64,000 nucleotides of DNA, taken from Zeus faber. Its lineage: Eukaryota; Chordata; Actinopteri; Zeiformes; Zeidae. The translations under genes and the position numbers were made by a program. Positions 1 through 11,946 of this stretch are shown here, piece after piece. The stretch spans positions 4,515,001 to 4,579,000 of the forward strand of contig OY482861.1 in the NCBI GenBank assembly GCA_960531495.1, read 5' to 3'. The notes under the pieces were generated by a model that searched no databases, was not told the origin of the DNA, and saw only the letters and a program-made list of their open reading frames with translations. Positions within the stretch are counted from its first letter, which is position 1. Each line of letters opens with the position of its first letter.

Positions 1-1670
1 CAACGATACACCACTTAAGGTATAAGTTTAGCAGCACCAACAACAACAGCAGCAACGACAACACCAGCAGCGACAATGCCAGTCGCAACAATAGCAGCAA
101 CAAAAACAGCAACAGCAGCAGCAATAGTAGCAGCAACAGCACCACAGGCAACAACAGAAACAACAACTGGAACAGCAGCAGCACAAAAACAACAGAAACA
201 CCAACAGAAAAAGCAGCAGCAGCTCCAGTAGAAACAACAGAAACAGCGCACAAGCAAAGATGTCAACGGAACCGGAAGTGGTAGCTCTCACCGGAACCGG
301 AAATCTCCTCATCAATATTGAGTCAACAGTGTGTACCATCTCATCTCAACGAAGTAACGCACAGCAAAGATGTCACCGGAACCGGAAGTGGTAGCCCTCA
401 CCGGAAACACAAACTTCAACAGTGTGCACCATCTCATCTTAATCCAGTCACAGTCCATTAATTAGCATCCCTAAATTAGGGGTCAAGGTTTCATTTAGAC
501 CTCGGGAGGGAGATCCTTTTGACTCTCATCTCCAAAAACACACCCTTCTCATGATCCTCTCACTATAATCTCACAACAGAAACAACAACGGCAACAGAAA
601 TAGCAGCAGTAGCAGCAGCAGCCACAAAACAACAACAACAGCAGCAGCAACATCAACTCCAGCAGCAACAACAACAAAAACAACAGCAAAAACGACAACA
701 GCAACGTACACACAAAGAGTCACTGGAACCGGAAGTAGTAGCTCTCACCGGAATCGGAAAAGTCACTCAAGTTAGAGATGTTATAAATGGTTAAGTTAAG
801 GCACAAGGCTAGAGATGGTCAAGCTTAGGGACAAGTCTCAAGATGGCTATGTTCAGGTACAATGTCCAAGATGGTTAAGTTAAGGGATAAGGCAAGCGAT
901 GGTTAAGTTTAGGTATAAGTCTAGCAGCAGCAAAAACAACACCAGTAGCAATGACAACACCAGCAGCAACGACACCAGCAGCAACACAGCAGCAACAAAA
1001 ACAGCAGCTGCAGCAACAGTAGCAGCAACAACAACAGCAGTAAAAACAGAAACAACAACTCGAACATCAGCAGCTCAGTGCGAACAATCTGAATTCCCTA
1101 ATCCAAATCAGGTAAATTTGGGAAACGATTCAAGAAGTAACACACAGATGCCGTTGAAATGGAAATTTAAACGGTGTGCACCATCTCATCTCAATCAGGT
1201 CACGGTGCTTTAATTAGCGTCCCAAAATTACGGATCAAACCTTCGTTCACACCTCGGACACCCTCGATCCTCTCACTGTAATCTCACAACAGAAACAGCA
1301 GAAGCTGCCACAGAAACAACAACAACAGCAGCAGCAACATCAACACCACCAGCAACAACAACAAAAACAACAGCAAAAACAGCCACAGCAATGCAAAGAT
1401 GTCACCAGAACCGGAAGTGGTAGCTCTCACCGGAACCGGAAAATTCACTCAGGTAACAGATGTTAAAGATGGTTAAGCTGAGGTATAAGGCTAGAGATGT
1501 TTAAGTTAAGGTACATAGTTTAGAGATGGTTATGTTTTGGTACAATGTATGAGATGGTTAAGTTAAACAACAGCAGCAGCCACAAAAACAACAACAGCAT
1601 CAGCAACATCAACACCAGCAGCCACAACAACAAAAACCACAGCAAAAACAACAAAGGCAAGGCATTCGCA
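1..1670. repeat. CAA/CAG-rich satellite-like array
   Basis: The stretch alternates tracts of imperfect CAA and CAG triplets with recurring non-triplet blocks. One block contains ACCGGAAGTGGTAGC followed by CTCACCGGAACCGG (near 268, 378, 729 and 1408). Another reads like GGTTAAGTTAAGG..AAGGCTAGAGATGG (near 776, 1470, partial at 10 and 900). A third contains GTGTGCACCATCTCATCT (near 330, 421, 1173). Matching blocks recur at roughly 690-890 bp, so this looks like about two diverged higher-order units of a minisatellite-like array. Apparent open frames here, rich in Cys or in Asn/Ser/Thr, are by-products of the triplets. Confidence 0.75.
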
Positions 1671-1679
1671 AAGATGTCA

Positions 1680-2640
1680 CCGGAATTTTGGCTTCATTCT
1701 TGCTCTCCAGGGACAGAGAACTAAGGTGAGCTGCAATTTTCTGTCTTTGAGCCTTTGCACCAAAGATGAGTATTTCTGTTTTGTCTTTGTTCAGTTGTAA
1801 AAAGTTCTTTGACATCCATGCATTAATATCATTAATACACTGAGTGAGTGAGTGTATGGGGAGTAGGTCATCAGGAGATAGGGATATGTACAGTTGTGAA
1901 TCATCTGCATAACTATGGTAATTTATTTTGTGTTTCTTTACAATATGTGCCAGTGGGAGCATACAGAGGTTAAACAATAATGGGCCCAGAATCGAACCTT
2001 GGGGCACTCCACATACAATATCCACTTTGTTTGACACAAAATCCCCAATGGACACAAAGAACTTCCTGTCCTGTAAGTAGGTTTTGAACCTATTTAGAAC
2101 CGGGCTAGATAGGCCAACCCATTTTTGTAATCTCGCTAATAAAATCTGATGGTCAACAGTGTCAAAGGCAGCACTGAGATCCAGGGGCAGAAGAACAGAT
2201 CATTTTTTTGCATCAGTGTTTATGTGTAGATCGTTTAGAACTTTAATAAGTGCTGTTTCTGTGCTATGATGAGGTCAAAAGCCAGATTGATGGGTGTCTA
2301 AAAGGCTGTTTCAGGTTAGATAGTTGTTAAGCTGAAGGTAAACCTTTTTTCGAGCATTTTGCTGAGGAACGGCAGGTTGGAAATGGGCCTGTAGTTGGCA
2401 ATAACTGTTGCATCGAGATTGCTCTTCTTCAGGAGTGGTTTAATGACAGCTGTTTTAAATGCTGTAGGAAATATACCTGATTGAAGAGAGCCATCTAAAA
2501 TTTCTAATACATCATGTGCTAGGCAGTTAAAAACTGTTTTCAAAAATGTGGTAGGGAGGGGGTCCAGGCAGAAGGTGGAAGACCTGAGTTGACCAAAAAT
2601 ATCGTCCAGTCTTTTTATATCAAAGGGGACGAAGTGAGAC
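1680..2640 (-). mobile_element. L2-type LINE reverse transcriptase fragment
   Basis: Non-LTR retrotransposon remnant read on the minus strand. The upstream part (about 2320-2640) encodes the start of the RT domain, with a DPLPTTFLK segment and the NYRPISNLPF motif typical of L2/CR1/jockey RTs. The downstream part (about 1690-2055) encodes GVPQGSILGPLLFN and the catalytic box SYADDSQLYIS. The two parts are separated by about 260 bp where the frame is broken. The endonuclease and the 3' end are missing. The minus-strand 5' end abuts a gypsy fragment. This is a dead copy; assignment to L2 rather than a sister clade rests on motif style only. Confidence 0.8.
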
Positions 2641-2734
2641 ATGCGAGATACCATATGATTACAAAAAAAATAATAATAATCTTTAAAAAACGACTGTGGG
2701 AGTCTCTGCCCAGATGTAGGGTTTTCGGGAGGGA

Positions 2735-3045
2735 GACGGAGGCTGGACAGTGCCGAAAATTCCGGCCCGGCCAGCCCCAAAAACTGCTTCACCTCCTTCT
2801 TTGTCTTGGATTTCGGCGTGGTTGCGACAACAACTGTCTTATCCACCTGGAGTCGGAGCAGCCCCCCCCCAAGCGGTACTGCAGATACCGTACCTCCCTC
2901 CGCCCAACCGCATACTTCTTTGGGTTGGCGGTGAATCCCTCATGCCTCAGGGACGCTAGCAACACACCCACATGCCGCAGGTGCCGCTCCCACATATCGA
3001 GGGAGTGCACCTTCACCCCCGGGGTCATCCCCGCATGGTGGAGAA
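2735..3045 (-). mobile_element. gypsy-type RT fragment
   Basis: On the minus strand, about 2800-3000 encodes a palm-thumb segment of a Ty3/gypsy RT (HLRHVGVLLASLRHEGFTAN, then NPKKYA and EVRYL). About 2735-2815 encodes the following connector (TPKSKTKKEVKQFLGLAG, the usual KTKKEVRQFLGL region). The two parts are in different frames and nothing else of the element is here. It is fused to a Tigger-like MITE on its right and to L2 sequence on its left. A piece of the same broad type of element occurs at 47.1-47.7 kb. Confidence 0.7.
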
Positions 3046-3246
3046 TATCGATAAGCCACGAACTACGTGCACACATGATGTAGGTCGCCTTCTGACTGAC
3101 TGCTATCTGCCCGCCGACGCGCCAACTGCAAATTTCCACGGTCGTATATTGGTGCAGTCGGTCACAAGTCGATACAAATGTTCGCGACTATTGCTACTCG
3201 TTTCTTGGATTAGTCGTAAGTAGATGCAGTCGTAAGTCAAGGTATA
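3043..3246 (-). mobile_element. Tigger-like MITE, truncated copy
   Basis: The reverse complement matches the left 200 bp of the complete element at 44425-44771, including the terminal ACCTTGACTTACGACTGCAT and the internal GACCGTGGAAATTTGCAG block. Only one terminal repeat is present; the break is near 3043, where gypsy sequence starts. Confidence 0.75.
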
Positions 3247-3915
3247 GACAACACAATGTCTTTCAGATTATTTTAGGTCAATATTTCATTTACAAATGCA
3301 AACGGTCTGATGGCACCCCAAATTCCGTTTAGCACAAGTTCAGTCAGGAAGACTACCTACTTCACAGCAGGTGGTATTCTTCAGCTCTGGCATGAAGCTA
3401 ACCAATCAGAGCCGGCCGCACCCCAGGAGGAGCAAATGTTATGGCTCCCACCAGTATTTGTATGGCTGCTTGCTCCCCTCTCTACTCTGTCATTTCAGAT
3501 GCCGTACTCAAGCACTCCCACCTGAACCCTATCTCCACCCAGGAGCAACCTTGATGGATCCCCCAGGAAGACAGCGACAGCTTTGTCTCCATCACCACCA
3601 GCACCAGCGTCAGGACTCCATGGGGTAGGATCTCTTCAGCGGCCCTCCAAGACCCATCCACTATACATACATACACACATTTATAGTAATTGATGTACTT
3701 AAAAAAACTAAAATAAATGAAGAAGAAAAAAAAGGCTGTCTGTTAAACACCTTGCAATACTTAGTTTAAGGCTTGTACATGTGTTTATTTTGGGATCATC
3801 CCACAGTTAAATTCATTTTTGGAAATATTGATATGAAAATAAATTGCAAAAACACAGCTTCCTGTAACAGCTGTATTTCATGGGATAAAAAAAAACGGAG
3901 CACCCCCCGGATATA

Positions 3916-3918
<3 letters not shown>
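3247..3918. other. unassigned unique-looking sequence
   Basis: About 670 bp that I could not place. It is less AT-rich than the sequence to its right and holds short open frames without recognisable motifs. A run of CACCACCAGCACCAGCG lies near 3593. No splice-bounded exon is convincing. Confidence 0.4.

Positions 3919-3968
<50 letters not shown>
3919..3968. repeat. (AT)n microsatellite
   Basis: Pure AT/TA run directly abutting the left LTR of ERV-A. The same ATAT follows the right LTR at 22782, so ERV-A appears to have integrated into this microsatellite. Confidence 0.95.
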
Positions 3969-3971
<3 letters not shown>

Positions 3972-4485
3972 GAGAGAAAAATGCTTACGATCATTTATTT
4001 TGAATGAGGACAATGTTTTTAAAACATCGTCTCTGTTTTCCCAGGAACTTTATGGAAAGATAAATGTTCTTTCTCTCTACAATGTCAATTCTAACATGGA
4101 AGAACCATATCACATTTGGCCCTGTTTACCTTGTAAGGAGATGAAGAATAACCCCAGGGGAGCCTGGAGGTGCATTGTAAGAGATTGTAATCAGCATCTG
4201 CCAGGTCATTTACAAGTTCCTGTGAATTTACTGTTTGAGGTTGGCATCCAGGGAGACAGTTGAGGGACACAGACTTGTAAATGACTTCTGACCTAAGCCA
4301 CACCCTCTGTTGTTGTATAAAGCCCTCTTCATCAGAAATAAGATTAGACTGATCAGAAGACTGCTTTGGAGCAGTACGAAATCTCTCTTTATTCTGCAGA
4401 ATAATTAATTTGAATATTTTCAGTTTTGTTTTCTTGTAGCGGGCAGATTAACCTCACCGATCATTGCAGAAGAATTTCTTCCACA
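3969..4485 (+). repeat. ERV-A left LTR
   Basis: 517 bp, TG...CA ends. It matches 22223-22781 over nearly its full length; the right copy has extra bases, such as CCTCTACCTCCAGAGG near 22275. A CCACACC/TGTTGTATAAAGCCC block (near 4307-4325) supplies a TATA-like box, and AATAATTAA and similar AT-rich motifs follow. A frame across the LTR has no protein similarity I recognise. Confidence 0.9.
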
Positions 4486-4489
4486 GTTT

Positions 4490-4507
4490 TGGCGTTGTCG
4501 GCAGGAT
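4490..4507 (+). promoter_or_regulatory. ERV-A candidate primer-binding site
   Basis: TGGCGTTGTCGGCAGGAT starts four bases after the left LTR, where a tRNA primer-binding site is expected, and begins with the TGG that pairs with the tRNA CCA end. The tRNA species is not assigned. Confidence 0.5.
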
Positions 4508-7500
4508 CTCTGCTTGGCTCTGTTGGACCTCTTCATGCCCAAGTTGTGTGCACAACGGCAGGCAGAAACCGACCGTAAAGACATCTGAGAAGGAGTTGTC
4601 TGGACATGACTGGCAGATTCAGCAGAGACAACACAAGATTTTGGAAAAATTAAGGTGAGGACTAACTGAGATATTGTACCGATCAGAGAAGATCGAAGGA
4701 AAAGTTATTGTGTAGAAAATGGCTCTGAGTAAAACTTCTTTGTTAACTCAGAACCCGCCCCCCACATAGACCTATGGCCTGTTTGTGTGCGGCGCAACTA
4801 GGAAGGGGTAGTGGATAATCGGTCTGGAGGACCGTCTAAGTGGCCAATATTGTATCAATCAGGAGGATCCTCGGTTTTTGTTCATCTTTATTTTTATATA
4901 TATTTTTTTATTCAATAATAACTCAACATTATTGAATACATAATATTATAGAGTATTGTTGATCCCTCCTAGCAAACCATTGGGAATAGGTAAGAATCGT
5001 ATTTTATTGTCGAGATTACATTAGATTAGATTAGATTAGATTAATTCATAAATAAATTTAAGATGTTTCTCTGTCTTGTTTCCTCCTAGCAGAAGCGTTG
5101 AGGGAAGTTAAGAAACTTCTGGTGTTGTAGAAATTGAATTAATAACTACAAAAAATTAAAAAAAATATTATTTAAAAAAAGGGAATAAAATTAAAGACAA
5201 TAATTATTATTATTGTTTTGTTTATTGTTTTTACTATTTTGTTTAAATTTCATTTTGAAGGTATTGATAATCCAGCTATGGGACTTACTTTCTAACTACT
5301 TCCAGTCAATTTTAAATAGTTAGGAGAAGGGAGCTCAAGGGCCCACTGTGTGACTCAATTTTTAGTATAATACACTTTCACATGAATCCTGTGTGATCAA
5401 ATTGGTGTCTGGGGCGTGTGACCGCCTGGCCGATTGATCACTCTGGGACACGTATGGATGAGATAGTTTGGCGAGATTCTATCAGTTTTTTGGGCTATGT
5501 TTAGCCTCCTGGTTGATTAAAAATCTCAATGAAACAAGCCAATGTATAAACGCTAGATAAGAGTGGTATGTGTGCTGTACATAACATGCCAAACTAGTTT
5601 CACACATGAGTGCTTGGTGTAAAAGTTGTATTATAATCTAAAATATCTGGTAGGATTGCTAGAAAGGATACCGTAAGGTTTTGAAATTAATTTGGGGGGA
5701 AAAAATTATATCTTTTTTTTAATATATAACAAGGCGAGAGAGAGCTGTAAAGGTAATGATAGACTGAAAGGATTAAGAAAGTAGAGATGTGAAAGACAAT
5801 GACAATGAAAGTGGGAAAGTTTGCTCATGATGCATTTGGGATTCTTTGTTCAGGATGAAATTTGGAGAAGAGTGCGTGTAAAAGTCGTTTTAGTTGGATA
5901 TTGGTTCAGCAGAGGAAGCTGCAGAACTGAATAATTTAACTAATAGTCAAATGATGTACGACAGAGGTCTATGCTGTGGTAGTATGAATATATATTGCAC
6001 GGTTTGAATTAGTTGGATTGTGTGTAGAGAGATAATTGTGATGTTGATAATAGTGTTGTGGTGAGTTAAAGCAGGTTTTAAGTTGCTGGAAAGTGTCTTT
6101 GGTTCATTAAATGTGACTTTGGTAAGGTTAGGAGTATGGTGAGTTTTTTTTAATTTGTTTTTAAGAACTATAGTCTGTGCTTTGTTAATAGATTTTATGC
6201 AAAAGCATTCCAAATTGATAAAACTAAATTGATCAATATAAATTAAAAAAAAATTGCTTCCAAAATATCGCGGAGAGCAGATATGATGTATAGTAGCAGC
6301 AGAAATGAATCAGTTTTTTGGTTTATAAAGAGTTGTTGTTTTTAAATTTACTTTATTTTTCCCTTTTGTGTTCTTGTGTTAAAGTGATCTGCTGGTTGAG
6401 ATAAGATAATCCTTTATCTATCCCACACAGGGATAGTCTGCAGTGTTACAGCAGTAACAAATTGAATGGCACAAAGCATTAATAAATTGGTAATTCTAAA
6501 TCAAAGGATATGATAAATAATCAAATAGTATAGATTACACACTATACATTAAATCATGATATTGCATGAGTGAATTGTTAGTTTTGGTGTGATATACAAC
6601 TGTGTTTGTATGTTTCAAATCCTTACCATTACTTTTTTTTTTTCTCAGTAAGGCTGGTGTTTGTTTAAGTTGATCAAACAACATTATTAATTTTATTTTT
6701 GTCTTACTCTAGAAGTAATCTCGATTTGACATTGAATAAGGTAGATGTTGATATACAGTATAAAATTTAACAGGTTTAATAAAGAGGAAAATTTGTTTTG
6801 TATACAAGAGAGGTAATGGATTGTATACGTTCACTTACTAAAAATTGAAACACTTAAATGTGAAATACGTTGGCCATTTAGATATTTTTTTGAATTTGGA
6901 CATTCAAAAATGTTAAGTTTAAACTTAAATATCTTGTGATTCCATTAATGTTGTAATTATATATTGATGAATTAACCAACCCATCTATTCAGTGTTTTAT
7001 TTACGCAGTTTTGAGCAGGAATCCACTGATTGCAGTTTTGACCAGTGTAGATGTGACTGCGTCTGATTGCGAAGACTATAACATGTCAGGCCATAACATG
7101 TCCAGCATTCAAAGGTCCTTTCGAATTACTGATGTTATTATTTTTTGTATTTAACTGATTTGCAAATTTGATTATTTAATAGGCTTAATTGGAATTATTT
7201 TTAGATGATATGCATGCAAGTATATAAATGGAAAGACCTTGATTGAATTTAGCTCAATATCCCATATTGAGCTCCATCGTTAAAATTTATAAAAGCATCA
7301 GATATTATAGAGTGCATTATAGAACCAGAATAATTCTTGATTAGTTCTTATTTTAATATGACATTCTAGCTGTCTTGTCTAGTTGTTGAAACAATCTTCA
7401 GAAGCTGAGTTAAGGATTACTGTGTTAACACTCAGGGACACTGTTGTCAGAGCACCCTGGAGTGATTATCTCTATGACACTGCTTCTTACAGTGGTAGGT

Positions 7501-8148
7501 CCACCAACGAACATGAAGTGTTTGGCCTCCAAGTACAGCAGACGCACAATTGGAAAAGATTGGCACAGTTGAGTAGCCTAATCAACTGTGCTTCTTTGGA
7601 ATGGATTCAATGATATCACTGCATCAGACAAAACATGACACTGAATGACTGCAATTGGAATTTCTTCTCCAACTGAGCGTTGTGGAATGACTGACCACAT
7701 GAAGTCCTGCTGGAAATTATATCTGTGTGATTACCATAAGGACTGCTTCTGTGTTTTCTCAGCCATTGGTTTATCAATCTGTCTATACTGATAGTACACA
7801 GATTATAGATGAAAGTGATTGTTTCATTAATTGAAAAAAATGTTATTAATAGCCGTTCTAGGTTTTAGATGGTCTCAATTTGAATGCTGGCTATGTTATT
7901 GTCATTATACATATATAATTGTTTTAAAAAGGTGTTAACTTGATTGGAATGCCAAATAATCTCTCCATTTTTCTCTAATCAGACTGCAGAATGATGGGAC
8001 TTATAGTTGAATACTCCCTGTCCAAAAGCTAAGATGAGCAGTTCAAAGCTTAGCACATAATGTATATAATATTTAGGAGTTGAGTAACGTGAATTGACCA
8101 TGAGATAATCGATAGTTGATCAAATGTTATTTATCAACACCAGTTAGG
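4508..8148 (+). other. ERV-A leader and decayed internal region
   Basis: AT-rich sequence between the primer-binding site and the nested ERV-B insertions. Its position implies leader plus gag and early pol, but I see no zinc knuckle, protease or RT motif. Short features visible: an ATTAG pentamer run at 5024-5046, a common fish dispersed motif (AGATAAGATAATCCTTTATC with CAGTGTTACAGCAG) at about 6399-6470, and a short open frame at 7383-7613 without recognisable domains. Possibly replaced or deeply mutated. Confidence 0.5.
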
Positions 8149-8152
8149 CTCC
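8149..8152. repeat. CTCC target duplication, left
   Basis: CTCC precedes the reverse solo ERV-B LTR and recurs at 18765-18768 immediately after its far end, as expected for 4 bp duplications by gamma-type integrases. Confidence 0.75.
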
Positions 8153-8283
8153 TGTAGTTTCTTTGTTGTCGATGATGTGTTGATGAAGAAGGACTCTCCG
8201 CTGACGCTGACTTGATTAAAATAATACATTTATTACAAGGAAGAACAGCATCAAACCAGACTTGCCATGGATGTCTGGGAGAG
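8153..8283 (-). mobile_element. reverse ERV-B solo LTR, left part
   Basis: The reverse complement matches the 3' third of the ERV-B LTR (compare 42271-42405): CTCCCAGACATCCATGGCAA, then the poly(A)-signal region and the ACTACA end. The remainder of the same LTR resumes at 18490, after the forward ERV-B provirus. The solo LTR was therefore split by a later insertion of its own family. Confidence 0.85.
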
Positions 8284-8698
8284 TGAGGTGTCTGGAAGGT
8301 TTTTGAGGTGAATAGGTCACTGAGCTCCCAAAGCTGAGATATAGTGCGGTAATAATATTGACGTATGTTACTTCGAAAGTTACAGAGAGAAAGTCAACTT
8401 TAGAGTGTGTACAATGGAGGCCCAGCGAGGAGAGAAGCGAAAAAGTTTACATTGATGGCAAGACAGAGGCTGAGCTGACACCTATGGATTGGAACCAGAT
8501 GTGGTATGTTATCTCTGTACATCAATTAAAGCAAGTGCCGAGCGCCGCTTGCCGGAGAATACTTCCGGCTTTGTTCGACCCTGGACATCCTAAGTCTGGT
8601 TTGATGCTGATTTACGGAATAAAACTATTATTTTAATCAAGTCAGCGTCAGCGGTCACTCCTTCTTCATCAACACATCAAAATCATCCGGAAACTACA
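8284..8698 (+). repeat. ERV-B 5' LTR, copy 1
   Basis: 415 bp, starting TGAGGTGTCTGGAAGG and ending GAAACTACA. Preceded by AGAG (8280-8283), which is repeated at 18490-18493. An AATAAAACTATTATTTTAATC poly(A)-signal region is near 8620. Confidence 0.9.
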
Positions 8699-8701
8699 AA
8701 G

Positions 8702-8720
8702 TGGCATCACGAACTAGGAT
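8702..8720 (+). promoter_or_regulatory. ERV-B candidate primer-binding site
   Basis: TGGCATCACGAACTAGGAT begins three bases after the LTR end, the position of a tRNA primer-binding site. The tRNA species is not assigned. Confidence 0.5.
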
Positions 8721-11700
8721 TAGTTGGGCCTCATCTGCCGATGCTGCCTGCCCCAGCGAACTACGGCTCTCAGGGTGAGTGACCTCTCACAAAATTGAGT
8801 TGTGTGTGGTTCTTGAAGCCGTTGTGTTTTGTGCGGATAGGCTGCATTAACAAGAGCAGATTGTGCGGAGATGGAGATGATGTGTTGATGTGTGAAGTGA
8901 GTTTCCGTCTAAATTGGGGTTTAAGTTGTAAAAGACGTAAATAAGGGCAATAAGAGAGTAACAAACAAAGAAAAAGAAAATTAAGTTGAAATAGAGATGA
9001 GAGAAACAAAAGATGAAGTAAAAAGTTAAAGGCTTAAAAGATGTGGAGAAAGTTGAAGTAAAATGGCAGAACTAGTAGCCAAAAGTGTCACGACCAGAGC
9101 TAGGAGAGACCCAAACGCATGACACGGGGAGACGGGACGCAGACAAAGGATGTTTATTAGCCTACACGGTGGGGCTGGTCGGGGGGACCCAGTCAAGTAG
9201 GGATGGAGCAAGGCTGGGCAGAGATGATGATGACCGGGAGGAGGGGTCCAGGTTCCAGGGGGAGAGACGGGGAATGGGGCTGGATAGAGAAGGACGGACA
9301 GCCTTGGTCGACGAGCGGAGAGAAGCAGGTAAACCGGGCTGGCTGGAGATGGACAGACAGACTGGTTCGACGAGAGGAGACAAGCAGGTAAGGGGAAGAC
9401 GAAACAAAGAGACATAGACTAGAGACTTGAAACAAGCACTAGGAGCTAGGAACTTGTAACTAGGAATCGAGCCAGTAGCTGTACAACTCGGGTAAGCTAG
9501 TTGATGGTCTGGCAAAGAATGACTGGGAAGCTGGAGACTAAATACTGTGTGGAGTGATGAAGGTAATTGATCCCAGGTGTGTGCAATTGGCTCAAGGGGG
9601 GAACTGCAGATGAGGCAAGAGCGGCCTTTAGTGGTACTGGGAGGCCGTGGGCCTAACAAAAAGTTATTTAAATAACCATGCAAGATTAATGAAGACAGGG
9701 CCCGTATCTCCTTAAACAGTCAGACATGTGGACATTAAATGCTGCGTGAAAGTTGGCCGAATGAAAATATAATATAGTCAAATCTAGGTAGGAAAAACAA
9801 AGAGGAAATAACCCTGGCCAGGGGAATTGACTCAATATAAAATTATATGAATGAAGATGAAAAAGATGAAAGTAAAGTGAAAAAGAGATAAAAGTTAAAG
9901 CCTAAAGTAAGAAGAAAAAGATGAAAAGTGAAGTGAAAAGAGTTACAAGTTAAAGGCTTAAAAGATGAAAAATAAAGTTTGAGAAAAGTGGGGGAAAACA
10001 GGGATGAACCTGCCCAGGAGAACTAGTGAACATGCATGACGAGAGAATCTGATTAAAAAGATAATTTGTTAAAAGTTTGGCCAAAGTGAAAATTTTGATG
10101 AAATTAGAAAAGTATAAATGAGTCGACGTTAAAACAAAAAGCTTAGCGCTGTTGAAGTCTTTGGAGGATCAGATGTGCTGCTGGACAGACATATCTTTTT
10201 CTTTTTGTAAGTGTGAGTGTGAAAGTGCCGTGGCTAAAGATGGGTGAAGAGCTTTGTGTAATGTTCTGTGTATGTGTAAGTGATATATAGAATATGTGTT
10301 ATTAAATAGGTATACATATGTGGTGAGCAGTTGAATAATACATAAAGAGAAACATTTCTTGCCCCTTTAGTGATAAAGACATATGAGCCTGTTTATGGAC
10401 TTTGTAAAGTTGATAATAAAGATTATGGGCCTTTCTTTAAGGACGTTTGATAAATATATATGAGCCTTTTTTCCAGGGACGTTTGTTGATAAAGGATATT
10501 AACCTTTACAGGACTTTATATATTTGATAAGAAAATGAGCCTTCTGAAGGACTAAAGCCACAGTCTGCCTACAGTGGAAGAAAATCTCCTGCTCTGAATT
10601 GGAAGTAGGATTTGTGAATTGTTTGATTGGGGTGTGGGTTTTTTCTTTTTCTTTTTATGCTTGGGGTGTGTGTGGCGGTGATTTCTGTGAGTCCTGTCTG
10701 GTTAAAAGAGCGGATGGTCTTGTTGGGGTGAAGGGAGACGCTGGTTTTTGATGCAAGAAAAGAGGTTTTGTGTTTCGGCTGCTGAGAGGAAACAACTATG
10801 ATTTATGACTGTGCGTAACTGCATTGAGCTGGACTGTTCCTACGGGAGCCAAAACAGGATGTTCACTCGCTGACTACCAGTCCATACTGGAATTCTTTGC
10901 TAAATTTAAGAGGTGGAGCAAGGGGTGGTGCTTCACACAGAGTGGAACTTAGTTAACTCCTTCTGACAAGAGGGGCTGTGTAGATAGAAGAAAAATAATA
11001 AGATAAAATAAAAATATATAGATGAATAGAACAAAAATAACTAATTAAAGGTGATATCAGATTGACTAATATTCTCTTTCGACTTTAAATGCATTGCATG
11101 AATAACATTAAACATTGCTTTATTTCAAGTCCGCGCAAAATAAAAAACTCTGATAATGTATGTCACACTGAATTGTATTACAGTGTGTATAAGAATTTAG
11201 AGTGAGCCTAAGACCCTGAACTCTTGTGTTGTTCTTTTTTTTTTTACTTTTCTTTTACTATGCTGAGTGAAAGCTGGGGGAAAGACAGAGAAGATGGAAT
11301 GAGTCTGAATTGGATCATCCAAAGGGCAGATGACAAGACATCTGGCAGATCATCACAGACACTGAGGCTTGCGGATGACAATGTTTTGGAATCCTGAATC
11401 CAGCTAAACCAGTTAAAGGCCAGAACGGTTTTATCCACAAACTCTTTCAACAGACTTCACCTGCATTTACCTATATGTCTATACATTTAGTTATAATATA
11501 TGTGTTTAGCTTGTTTTCACATTCAGGTTTGTAGTAGTTCTTTTTCATACATTGCATTTACAATTATTTAGTGAGAGACTTGGCAACGGACTGACTAATT
11601 AAGGCATTTGACTAATTAATGGAGGATTATTGATTTGATTGATCACTTGATTTAAATACTGTTGAGTTCTGTGAATATTGGTTTCGTTATCTAAGTATAG

Positions 11701-11946
11701 TTTATCTAGGCTGTTTTGGGAGTGAACATTGATATAATTTAGATAATTTAACATAAATGAGTGTGATTAGATGCATCAGATGGCGAACAAGTGAATTGGC
11801 TTTCACAAGTGGGAAGCGATTGGTCTCCTTTGGGGTTGGCAAACTTAGCTGTTTTTGGTCGAGTGTGAATACACGGTGCTTTATAAACAATTTTTTTTAA
11901 TAATTTGATTCGATTTACAATAAAATAAAATAAAAGGATCATTAGG
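8721..11946 (+). other. ERV-B long 5' leader
   Basis: About 3.2 kb between the primer-binding site and gag, or about 2.65 kb after removing the nested gypsy solo LTR. It is A/G-rich in places, with GAAAAAGATGAAAG-like runs at about 9850-9970, and shows no open reading frame with recognisable motifs. It is longer than a usual retroviral leader. Confidence 0.6.
9086..9658 (-). mobile_element. solo LTR of a gypsy-type element
   Basis: 573 bp. On the minus strand it starts TGTTAGGCCCACGG and ends TCTGGTCGTGACA. A poly(A) signal (TAATAAACATCC) lies shortly before the minus-strand end. Both sides carry AAAAG (9081-9085 and 9659-9663), a perfect 5 bp target duplication typical of gypsy elements. 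The open frames across it are not genes. Confidence 0.88.

Noticed and set aside
15-339. Cysteine-rich open frames on the minus strand
   Set aside because: They are translations of CAA/CAG triplet runs in the repeat array; no conserved spacing, no exon signals.
899-1213. Asn/Ser/Thr-rich open frame
   Set aside because: Same triplet-repeat origin as the rest of the array.
3773-4013. Open frames ending or containing Tyr-Ile repeats
   Set aside because: Pure translation of the (AT)n microsatellite next to the ERV-A LTR.
3970-4303. Conserved 90-100 residue frame found both here and at 22.3 kb
   Set aside because: The two copies are the paired LTRs of ERV-A; DNA-level identity explains the shared frame.
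9026-9683. Several long Ser/Pro/Leu-rich frames on both strands
   Set aside because: They lie within the solo gypsy LTR bounded by AAAAG duplications.
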